Below, in pieces: positions 12,403-24,100 of a stretch of 39,460 nt of DNA. Positions within the stretch are counted from its first letter, which is position 1, and each line of letters opens with the position of its first letter. A program made the position numbers and the translations under genes. Source of the DNA: Chloromonas sp. AAM2 (lineage: Eukaryota; Chlorophyta; Chlorophyceae; Chlamydomonadales; Chlamydomonadaceae); NCBI GenBank assembly GCA_004335635.1, contig QAXH01006340.1:1-39460 (forward strand). Reading direction: 5' to 3'. Below the pieces are notes generated by a model. The model had not been told where the DNA came from. It did no database searches and saw only the letters and a program-made list of their open reading frames with translations.

Positions 12403-12872
12403 TCACGTCTCGCCAATTAAGCACATCTCACCCCTTATCCCGAGCTGCCCTGCCACAAGCCACCTGAAAGCGTCAATGTAGCTCCAAACTTCAGGCATGA
12501 TTTTGTTTTCATCTAGCTCCTGCTGCTTTAAGTTGAGCTTCTGATCCATGGACATCACTTGCTGAGCAAGCACCACCACGGCTTCGGTGAGGGCCGCGAT
12601 GAACTGAGATACTTTGGACGCATGGCGGTCAGCTGATGTACATCCTGCTGTATTTCCCGCACAACATGCAGCACTTGACCCATTGTCACAGGATCACTGC
12701 CTCGGCCGGGTGTTGTAGCCCGCGTTTTCAGCCGGAAGCGCATGTCCATGAGACGTTCTAAGCGCGCATTGGTTTCGCTTGCATTGGTGTCTGTCGTCGG
12801 GCAGCTGATCTGCAGCTGCTGATTCAGGCGTGTGCACTTGGCCAGAGCAGCATCCATGTCTGCAGCGTCCAT
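12403..12872 (-). pseudogene. Coiled-coil coding remnant with one frameshift (possible transposon ORF)
   Basis: From Met at 12872 the minus strand encodes MDAADMDAALAKCTRLNQQL and a helical, Gln-rich stretch ending HQLTAMRPK near 12610. The sense then continues in another frame as SQFIAALTEAVVVLAQQV and DQKLNLKQQELDENK to a TGA at 12403-12405. One missing base near 12604-12618 would join the frames; it could be mutation or an assembly error. A third open frame (12134-12424) continues leftwards with similar composition. A CAG acceptor sits just upstream of the Met (12873-12880), so this may have been an internal exon. The family is not recognised. Confidence 0.45.
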
Positions 12873-12899
12873 GTCTGCAGGTGTATAAGGGTGTTAGCA

Positions 12900-15165
12900 G
12901 ATGCAGAAACGCCGTCAGGCGACATCACTATGCTGCCGCTGGCGCTTCATGGCATGCAAGAGCCACTCTGCAGGAGCCACTGCACACATGCACGCTACTC
13001 TGGCCAAGTAAACACGCCTATTTCCAGCACAGACGCTACAGCATCAGCGCAGCCAATGCGCGCTTGAAACGTCTGTCAGTGGACGGAGCGACCTGATTAT
13101 GATTATGCCCGCTGACACTACTGGGCGAGTCCCTCGACATCAGGCCACGCACGAGCCACGTAAAGACCTAAATCCATACCTGCACAGGCTCCTATGGCGA
13201 ATATAGGCGGGTTTGCAGCGACAACTAAGCGGCAACTACACTAGCTAGTGAAAGCAAGGGTTAGTGGAAGTTGGTCTACGCCTCAGCTTATGGGCGTGCA
13301 GCCTTAATGCACATGTGTTTGACGGGATTGCTTGTTGTGTGACAGGTCTGTCTGATTTCTGGTTGCATGTTTCCATGGCGCGCGTCCACGCCCGGAAAAA
13401 GTGATGAGCTCCAGAAGAATTCGCATTTGTGGTGTGACGTGATGGTAGTGGCCTCAAGGTGGTCTTGAACTTCACTCTGGGCTAGCTGTTCCCTGTCCTG
13501 AACATTTTCGATTAGCACTGTTGCACGATAATCACGTCACACAGAGCGACTCCATGTGCAGGTTACCATTCCAGCATCGATGCATTCTACCACTAACGTT
13601 ACACAGTCCTGCTGCTGAGGCTGTTGTCCTCCGAATTTCCTCACCTGCCCATGCTAGCTGAGACCTGCTTCCTGTTGCCTGTGCGTACTTGCCCAGTCCT
13701 AGCTCGTTCTATGAGATCACTCGTAAGCCCTGACTGTCATGCCTCAACATTGCACGTGTAGCCCATGTCATAGCTCATGGCCTGTCTGTTGTTAGCTGAA
13801 ATGGTCTGAGCAACATATTGCAAGGGTATGGACCTCATCCCATACAGTTTCACTTTCTGCGAGTAGGATGGCAAGTCGATCAATCCGCCATTGGAAAGGA
13901 CCAGCGCGTCCGCTCATCTTCTATCGTTACAGAATTCACAGAACCACTGTCTAGCTAACAAGGCCACTAGTGCCAAGTTGCAAACCTACATTGTGATGTG
14001 CAAGGGCAAGTACAGTGAGATAGTACTTGAAAGCAGTCGCTCTTGCCGTGCCCTCAAAATGCAATCAATCAGAAATGACCAAAAACTTGACTGTCTGTGC
14101 ACAAGTTGTCAACGCCAAACTCGTGTAGCTTTCCTGCCTCTGCACTTTCGACCAACGGCAGAAATAGATGCGCACCACTGGATGATGATTCAACGGCCTT
14201 TCACTCAACCCAACCCAATACAGATCCAACCAACGCCACTCTCTCAGCCGTTTTCAATTCATCACACAAAGATTACCACATGTAAAGTACGGCGAAGTTG
14301 TACAGAACTGCAGCGTCCTTGCCAAAAAGCTATGCGTCCTTCCAGGCACGTGCATGCCTCAAATATGGCCACAATTGCAACACCAGACGGCGCACAAACA
14401 GTCCACACATCACCGACTCCCACTCCTCACACGAACAAAAATTGTGCTCAACTGGCCATTTTCTGACTCTCTTGCATTGCTACAAACATTGTAAACTATT
14501 ACGGCTGAGAAATTACTGGCTGAGGAGTCACACACCAACTGCCCCAGAGCTGAGACACTGAGACACACTGAGTCACATAAGAATTGTCCCAGGCCTGTCA
14601 AACTTATGTGTGTTGTGGGTGTGAAGGGAGGAGGGGTGCAGTTCACCAAACACCATGTGGAAATTCCAAGGTTCAGTCTTGCACTGCTCCTGGAGTAAGA
14701 AAGAACAGAAAAGGAGGTGCATGGTGCTGGCTCCAGAAAGTGCCAAAATGGAGCCAACGTGGTCAACTACTCTCTGTCTGTCATGTGATTTTCAAAAGTC
14801 AGTCACTCTGCAGTCGTTATTGACGCAAAACTACGCACCCCTCACAATTGGGAAAACTGTGGCCATCTGTCCGGCCGTTGTTGCTGCCCCTCATGATCAA
14901 AACAGACATACATTTGTCGCAAGCATAATCATAGACCGGCAGGTCCCTGGAAGCGTTCCTGTGGCCTCTGCCACTCCTCTCTCATGCCTTTTTTTCATGC
15001 TTCGTAACTGAAGCTGCTGACCTGGCAAGAACAGAAGGTAATCGCCAGAACAGATTGAACAGAACTAGCAAACTCCCTTTTTTCGGTTGTACAGGCACGG
15101 GCTTCCTGTGCGCCATGCACCTGTTTTGCATTGTCACATGTCATGCCCCATTGGACTGGAAACAC
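12900..15165. other. Gene-poor stretch before the convergent 3' end
   Basis: No gene is supported. The open frame at 13891-14466 (plus) has no domain, no splice context and a composition like its surroundings. The right part presumably holds the 3' UTR of the minus-strand gene ending at 15166. Confidence 0.45.
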
Positions 15166-18100
15166 TTATTCAGCAGGTGCTGGCTTGGGCGCTGGGGGCT
15201 TTTCAGCTGCAGCTGGCTTGGGAGCAGCTGGCTTAGGCGCTGGGGGCTGTTCAGCTGTGACTGGCTTGGGAGCAGCTGGCTTGTCTGCGGGTGGGGGGGC
15301 AGGCTTGGGCTTTGGGGGGAGGGTGCTGGCGGTGACCGCAGCAGCCTGCAAAGTAGAGGCAGAGACAGAATATGCCTAAGTAATAATAAATCTTGAATAA
15401 GTCGTTGTGCAGATGCATGCCAATCCAACTGGCACAACAATATTTGCAGTCAAGAGCCTTAAACGACTGCTACAGGCAGGAAAGCAGGAGTAGGATGCAG
15501 CATCGACAGTCTGACGAAGCCAGCACGTGCCATGAGTAAAACGAATTGCTGAACAGAAATCAACCAGATAAGAAGACGACAGAGTTTGCAATAGTAGTTT
15601 TTCAAGGCAGCGTGAAGACAGGCAGGTGGAGGGCGACTCAGCACGTGCAATAAGTAAAACGGATATCCTGTAAAATGGAACCAGACGGACAACCAAGCTG
15701 ATTTACTCACCGCTTCCTTGGCTGCCTTAGCCGCCGCCTCAGCTGCCTTAGCCTTGATTTCTGCCTCAGCACGTGCCTGGAAACAGAAAGTAACGGCAAG
15801 CACGTGGGTCAGTAGATGTCAGGGAGGTGAGGAGGTACTTCAGCACCCGGCCATGTTCATGAACCCGGCATGCACCCAGCCATGTTCATAAACCAACGTT
15901 GGGTGGGTAATAACCAAACTGGACCCAGTTTCTCTAACTTCCTTCTGTCCTTCCAACTAGCCTAGGCCACAGAGGGCTTCAAATACATCCATTGTGCATC
16001 ATCTGATCAGTCGACCGCTCTCCCCCCTTCATGTTGATGGAATTTTATCCTTTGTATTGACCTAGCTTGACTTTTTTGACTTTTTTAACTTGGCTGATCA
16101 TTTTAGTTACGTCATCCTTTTTTCATGGCCTGCATCCTAATCTCTAGCTCCATGAACGGCTCCACCATCATCACTATAGCTCAGCCCCTTACCTTCTGGA
16201 TGGCCTGTACCCTAATCTCCAGCTCAATGGATGACTTGGCCAGGAAGTCTGCCTGTTCCTTGGCCAGTTGGGCCGCTGCCTCCGCGCGCGCACGCGCCGA
16301 CTCAGCCTCAATCTGGGCCTGCAAAACCAAAGCAACAATGTCAATCAAAGAACCAGTGTCAATTTGGTACTACGCTCGCACATTGTTGACTCCGCTCTAC
16401 CTGGGCCAGCAGAATAAGACTAAGGATCAAATTCAGATTGTTAATGTAGACTGCTGGTATAAGGATGTCTCAAGCTGTACCTGAAAAGAAAAAGCAACAC
16501 TCCGCAGTCTACTCTCAGTACTCTTTGACATTGTGATGAAATGTAACCCTCGCTTGCCCACCTTCATCTGAGCGTCGTATGCAGCCTTGGCACGAGCAGC
16601 TGCAGCCTCCACCTTGGCCTGAACAAGCACGTGACACCAGGTACTGGGGTTTATAGGCAAACAAGTTATTGGGATACAGTGACCCAAACTCAACATGCTG
16701 AAAGGAATTTGTTGTTGGTAATGACACAGATTGGGCCTTAAGCAAGAGGTGCACGTTGTGGCACTGGGAGGTTGAGCAGTGCGCACTGAGCACCATGTTG
16801 TGCAATAAGGGCAGAGCAGCATGTTATGAGAGCCTAGGCGGTTCACGCCAGGGCTCATCGGAAGTTGATGCGATACATTTGCAGACTGCTGACAGGCGGA
16901 GCTCCTGTCCTACCCTGTCCGACCTGAACCCTACCTTGCCCTCTGCTGCTTTCCTTGCCTCCTCCGCTTCCATCTTGGCCCTGACATCATCGGACAGCTT
17001 CTTCAACCGATCCTCCTCAGCCTTGCGAATGGCAGCCTCAATGCGGGCCTGCGCAAATAGTTAACAGTTGGTACCACAGTCATTTGCATGGGCAGCGCCC
17101 AGCCCGCTGGTCAGTCACGCGTGTGCAGTTCGACCGGATACAGGCTGGAACAGCAGTTGTTCAGTGGCCCTTGAGTGCAGTTGTCACGGAAAACTACCGC
17201 AGAACTTACGGGCAGTGGATTGGTTGCAAGCACACACAGCCAGGGAAATTTTGCCAGTTCTGGGACACTTTGATCGGTTCCTGTGGTGACGCGTAATGTG
17301 ACTTGATGTGTCATCTGATGGATGTATTGCGTGGCGAACACTCGCTGCGCTGCCCGCTGTGGGTCAAGCAAGCGCCAGTTCTTGCTACTTCACCGCGTCA
17401 GGAGGCGCTCGTCTCCAGCTGTAAACTCAGCCAACCAGAGGTCGCTTGTTTTAGAATAACACGCTGATCATTTGCGACTGCTCAGCGGCTTACCACTCAG
17501 CGGCTTACCGACGAATGAACCACTATAACGACCTCTGTGCCCAGTCAATAAGTAGAAAGCAGTTGAGAGCAGAACACACCTTCTCTTCAGCTTCCTTGAC
17601 TGCTGGGTCCACTGGCTTAGGCTTAGGCGCCTCCGCTGGTTTGGCTGGTGCTGGAGCGGCAGCTACGGCAGCTGCAGCTGCTGCTGGCGCCGCTGGCTTG
17701 TTCATGGCTTCCAGCTTGGCCCTTAGCTCTTTGAGTTCTGCCTCTGCCTTGGCACGAGCCTTGGCCTCTGCTTCAACCTGTACACAACACGCGTTATCAA
17801 TGATTCAGTCCAAGTGAAGCACTACTGCTCACTGGTGCAACTATTGTGTCTGCACGTTGGAACAACCTTTTCGAACCTTGAAATTCATCGGAAAACTATG
17901 CTCTGGCAAACTAGCGAACAACCCTGGAACAACTTTGAGGACTTCTGATACCTGAAAAGTGACAAGTGACTTGCTCGTAATCTTTGAATCTAGCGGGCCG
18001 GCGATATACTGCGGAAATCAAACCTTGACCCTAACACCAACCCAAACAGTCCTACAGACTAACTACACTCTGACCTCCGTGTTTGAACAACCACCTTAGA

Positions 18101-21100
18101 ACCACCTCCTGAATCCCCCCTGTGAAGTATGGCCACGTGGCTCTCAATACCCACCTTGGTCTTAATTTCCAATTCCACGTTGGACCGGATTTCTGCCTCG
18201 AGCTGCTTCCGTTTCTCTGCCTCCGCCTTCTGCTTAGCTTCCATCTCTGCCTTGACCTTCTGCTCGGCTGCAAGGCGCACGCGCGCCTCCTCTTCAGCCT
18301 TGGCTTTTGCCTCGGCTTCCTTAGCCTGTAGGGAACAGGGTTTGGCCAGGTCAGGCTAAGGTTGAAGTGGTGTTGGACTAGGATACAGCTAGGGTTGGTT
18401 AGGCAAGCATTCAGGCTAGGAGAGTGCTGGGGTTAGGCTTGGTATTGAAGCATTCAGGCTAGGAGAGTGCTGGGGTTAGGCTTGGTATTGAAGCATTCAG
18501 GCTAGGGTAGAGCTGGGGTTAGGCTTGGTATTGAACTCAACACCAAACACGGCATGCGACATGCAATACAATTAAATGATTACCAACAATTGAACTACGA
18601 TTCAAGCGTGTAATTCACGACCTGGTGGTCCAGTCGTAGGCACTACACATACCTGAATCGCATATGTGATAAGCTCGACTCAGCATTGCTTACCTTGGTT
18701 TCCTCCTCCTTCTTTGCCTTGGCTTCAGCAGCAGCCTGTGGTGTAGGGAAAAACAGGGTGTAAACACAGGGTCCGTTAAGGGTACTGAGGAGTCTGGCAT
18801 GAGTGAGGCAGGGAACAGCTGAAAGCAACGGTAAAGAGGCCTACCTGTGGTGTGGCGTGAACAGGAAACAGGGACAATCCAAGCAGTGTGGGCTCATTGT
18901 GTACAGTGGACTTGGCTTAAGAAATATAGAGTAAGGCCAGCCTTAAGAATATATAGAGTGCAGGATGAGGATCTGACTTTGTTCTTCATAACGTATGATA
19001 AGGTGCTTGACCAGAAGATGTCACCTACTGAGCACGTGGAAGTTGTTCACGGCTGTTACATGCCACACGTGGCGACCGTTTCTCCAGCGACCGTTTCTCC
19101 AGTGACCGTTTCTCGCTCACCTTGTCCCTGGCTGCCTGGATTGCCTCTGGTGAGGTGGATGATACCACCTTGGGCTTGACCACACTCGCCTGAAACACAT
19201 GACAAGCACGTGCAGTGTGACGTTAAAACAGTAAGAAAAAGCAGTGTGAGAGGGGCTCAGAAACGTGAACAGCATAAGAGCAGTGCGATGGGGTTTTCCT
19301 CTAGATAAGCGCACAGGCTGTAGTTTGATATGCCTCCTTTCCATAGCCGACGTAGATTAATACTTAACAGCAGCAAATAACTTCAGCACCACCAGTATAC
19401 AAAGCAGGGCAACTAAGGGCGCTGCCATCAACTACTGATGAGATGATTACCACAAGCCACTGACCAAGGCGATTGGTTTCCAGTTTTGAGTACGTTTCTT
19501 GCACTTTGCTACCGCGCCACACAAGGGATCTGCGACCTGTGACAAACTGGGCAGACACTGCACCACATCTCACCTGCGTGTTTGCTTCGTTCGCTGCCTG
19601 GTTATTCTGGCTGACTTGCACCAGCAGCATGGCGCCCGCTATCCCTACTAGACCGATGGCGCCCACTCGCGCAAAGTTGACTAGGGAATCCACCATGTTG
19701 GGCTCATCATCCTGAACAGGAATAAACATACAGTAGGAGAGTATAGTAGGGCTAGGGTTTGGCTACGATTGTATTGGAGAGTTCACTAGGGAATCCACCA
19801 TGCCGGGCTCGTCGTCTGCATGGGGTGGATATAAGGAGATGAGGTGTACAGCTTAGGTAAGGGCTGGGTGGAGCTGGTGTAGGCAGGTTGATCGGGCTGT
19901 GCTGAGGTTGAGGCTGGGGCTTGGCAAGGATTGGGCTAGGGTTGGGCTAGGGCTTGACGATTAAACAATATGAACCCAGTTTTGTGCGCTCGTTGTGTCC
20001 ACCTCAGTCCGTTTCTTAAACACCGTCAAGAAATGCATCCGATGTCAAGATCAGCACGATGCAAGGAAGAACATTGCAACACGAACGATGCAAAAACAAA
20101 ACAGACTGCTACCCGCCAATCAGTACAAGAACAACAACACTGTTGAGTACAAGAATGTATCTCCCTCTCACTCACTTCATCGAGTGAGTCGCTTGCGCTC
20201 CTGAGCTTCTGCGCCACGTAGGCCCTCGAGCTCTTGGCGCTGCCGTTGGCCGAGGCAACCAACTGCTCGATGTAGCTCGCGTTCTTGCCCTCGCCCTTGC
20301 TCTTCTCCTCTGCAACAGAGCGCAAAACGTCATTGATGGCTGGTGTCAAGCAATTCCAATACCAAATAAACGTGGCACGAGATACGTTCCTCGGTGACAA
20401 TCGTCATGGCACAGTATGTTTCTCGCAACTCCTAACTGATGCCGTGCGATCAAGGCATTGGCTACATTTGCAAACCGCCTGTCGTACGGTGCTGGCGATT
20501 GACTACGGTTTGCAAACACGGAGCAGTACACCCGATAGATAATTCACAACATCTCTTTGAACTGAGTTTCAAGATCCCTGGACGACCAATGCGCCGTTGG
20601 GCTCACCCTTGGACTCGCTCTTGGGCTTGGAGGACTTCTTGACGTCGTGGTGCTCATCCTTGTCGGTTTTCGTGGTGGTTTTTGAGAAAGGCATCCAGTG
20701 GCGATCGTCGTCGTCGTCACTGTGTTTGCCGTTTCCGTTCTTGCTGTGTTTTGAGGTCAGCACCAGCTCGCTGTCGCCATTGCTGCTGTGCTTGTGCGAG
20801 TCGCCACTGGAATTGCGCAGGCAAAACAAGGAACAAAGGCACTGAATTGCTCGTGCAAGCTGGCCCCTGTGCACCCAGCAGCTTGGAAACCATGTACCGC
20901 CAACATAGTCCAGTGGTAAAAATCAGAAGACGACAAAACGATGCAGCAATGCTTGCACAGTCGAACCCTTCCGTCGCTGATTGATAGATATACCACACAG
21001 TACAGCTGCAGAAGTATTAATCACGAGTGGTGCTGAAAATGTCAAACCTCTGAGTAATAACATCTGATTTGTGTGGGACATCCCGTACCTGCTCGACTTG

Positions 21101-24100
21101 GAGGGTGCGGGTGCAGCCACCTTGCTGGCCAGCGATGACAAGGCCTTAGTGGGCGTGGGTGGGGTGATGGAGGGCATGCGGGTGGGCTGGGGGCTGCCGG
21201 CGCGAACAGCCAACATAGCGATGTTGTCCTGCAGGCAGAATACGTGCACAGGCACAGTTGAGCATTTGGCAGAATGAAGCATTTGACGCAGCCACCAAGG
21301 CAATGTTGTCCTGCGGACAGGGCATGTTTGGGTGTCCACCGTTTGACGTGCCAGTGCTGAGATGGATTATTCTGAACAAGGCATCCTGACCTAGTACGTC
21401 AAATGTTGGAAGGGCATAGGCAATAGAACTGGCAGGAAAACAGAACTGCCTCTGGATTGTTAGCTTCACCCTGTCGCCTGAGGCATCAGCAGTGACAGCA
21501 CTGTCCAATGCAGAGCCAGAGCGACCTTGACAAGTCAGTTACTTCAGTTACAACTGTCAGTTACTTCAGGTTGACTATGGTTATTACCCTCACCCTGTCG
21601 CCTGAGGCATCAGCAGTTGCAGCACTGTCCAGGGCGGCAGCCAGAGCGACCTTGATTTCGGATGCGGCGGGGCGGGCGAGCTGGGGCGAGGCGAGGCGAC
21701 CAGATGGCTTTGGGGAGGGCTCAGGAGATGGGGAGGGCTTGGGAGCGGCCTGGAGCAACATGTTTACAGCGTCAAAGGTATTTGCTGACAACAGGCAAGC
21801 TGCCACAGAATACAGAACAAGGGCCTACCCTGAGCAAGCAAATAAAACGAGCGAGGCAAACAGAGCAGGAATGATGGGTCGAAGGGAGGCAGGTAACAAA
21901 ACAGACAGTCCCGGATGGTGCTTATCAGTTCAAGCCTCGAAATGTGAACCGTGGTCGAACCTTGGCGTGGTAGTGCCTAGCCTTAACTTAACCCCAACGC
22001 AGCAACATACCTTCATGGCTTCAAGCACTTCCTTGGGCGGAACAGCAACCTTGGGTTTGTCCTCCTTCTTCTCACTCTTGACCTCCTTCTTCTCACTCTT
22101 ATGGTCATCGTGATGATCGTCATGGTGATCGTCATGCTTGCTGGCCTTAACGTCCTTCTTCTCCTTCTTCTCCTCCTTATGATCATCATGATGGTCGTCG
22201 TGCTTGGCCTTGACGTCACTCTTCTTCTCCTCCTTCTTCTCACTCTTCTTGTGATCATCGTGATGGTCATCGTGATGGTCGTCATGCTTACTGGCCTTGA
22301 CCTCCTTCTTCTCCTCTTTCTTCTCGCTCTTCTTATGGTCGTCATGATGATCGTCATGGTCGTCGTGCTTGGCCTTGGCATCACTCTTCTTCTCATCCTT
22401 CTTCTCGTCCTTTTCGACGGTTTTAGAAACGGCCTTCATGGCGGCGGCCTTGGCTTGAGCAGCGGCGAGGGCAGCGGCGGCGGCAGCAGCAAAACCGCTC
22501 TTGTCGGTTTTGGCCGCTTGTTCCTTGGCTTTAATCTGCGCGGCCATCAGGGCAGCGGCCATCTGTTCGGCACGCTTCTTGTCCTCGCTCTACATGGCAC
22601 ATGCAATGCATGTTTCACGGTGTCAGTGTCGCATCGCACTGCCACAGTCGCAACGCGCACAAGACAAGCATTCCAACTTTCACAACGATCAACGTCAGCA
22701 TCACACTCTATCACGCCGCTGATGCTTTGCTACAATAGACTTGACAGGACAATGCCACATGGCGCATGAAATGCAATGCTTTGTCTCTCACCAGCCTGTC
22801 AGTCTCATGTTCTTCCTTGTGCTCTTTGTGTTCCTTCTTAACTGCCGCCACAGGCTTCTCATGGTGGTGGTCGTCCTGCATGCAGACTTGTCATTGACTA
22901 AGTTTGGTGGCTGGAAACCCGCTGTGCAGAGCCTGTTGCTGTTGAACGGGATGCTCTGAATAGATCTGCAAATGTCATGATGACGATGGTCAGCAGACCA
23001 TTTTTCTGATGCTTTTCTTCGCTTGTTATACCTTGACCATTTTGTGGTAAGTATTACAAACAACTTGAAGAGCCTGCACACCGCCGAGCTCATTTGCACG
23101 TGCTTGACTGCTTGGGGACCGTTATCCTCATGATTTGCGTACGGGTTGAAGTAGGGGTCTGCTTAGCAACTAGTCTGTTTGCTCTGACGCACAGCAAAAC
23201 TGCATTATATGAAAAGCCACGTGAAGATGAGTACCCACCTTGTGGTGATCGTCTTTATGGTCCCCAGTCTCCTTAGCCTTGGCTTCAGACTTGAGCAACT
23301 GGAAAGCAGCTGCCGTCAGCTTGTTCTTCCAACTGCTGCTAGAAAGCGCCTCCTCTTTCTTCTCACTCTTCTCCTCGTGCTTGTGGTCACTCTTCTCGGC
23401 CTTGGCGTCACTCTTCTTCTCCTCCTTCTTCTCACTCCTCTTGTGATCGTCGTGATGATTGTCATGGTGCTTGGCATCGACCTTGGGTTTGTGGGAAAGG
23501 GCGGCGGCGGCAGCGGCAGCTGCGCTGTCAGCTTCCTCATCGTCCTTAGCCTGAGGCCAGATTACAAACATGAGCATTATGCATTGGTTGGTCAAGTCGC
23601 AAAGTACCAAATATGCACTCCTCAACAGAAATGCTGAGACGTAGAAATATCAGTTGGCACCAAGCACCAAGCATGACACTGACGTAATAGTGATTCTGCT
23701 GTACTTGACCGAGCTCTAGCCCAACCCCAGGTTCAGCACAGCCATCTGTCATGGCTTTCCCGACATCAATTGCGTCATACCCGCAGCTGTAGCTCGTTTG
23801 TTTCCGGCTGGTTCCCTGCACTTAATCTGCCATTTCTTGATTTCTCTGCTGCGTGCTACTCAGACCTCATTGTTCCAACCTAAAACGTGGAAAGGCATTT
23901 CCAACACAAAACAACACACAGCCACACACCTTAGCAGCCTTGAGTGCTGGGGCCCAGCTGAGCTTGCCGGCAGCACTCTTCCAGGAAACGGCCTCGGGCT
24001 GCGGGCAGGCAACACGACCAATGCATGGTGGGCTGACGGAGCATAAAAATACTATCACCATGCACTGCATGTCGAGTAATACCAGTGTTAACAAGTACAA

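Noticed and set aside
13891..14466. 191-codon plus-strand ORF
   Set aside because: No recognisable domain, composition like flanking non-coding DNA, no splice or neighbour support.
22101..22769. Plus-strand 222-codon frame, extremely rich in Leu, Ile, Val, Met
   Set aside because: It is the antisense reading of the His/Asp and Lys/Glu coding repeats; the hydrophobic composition is a by-product.
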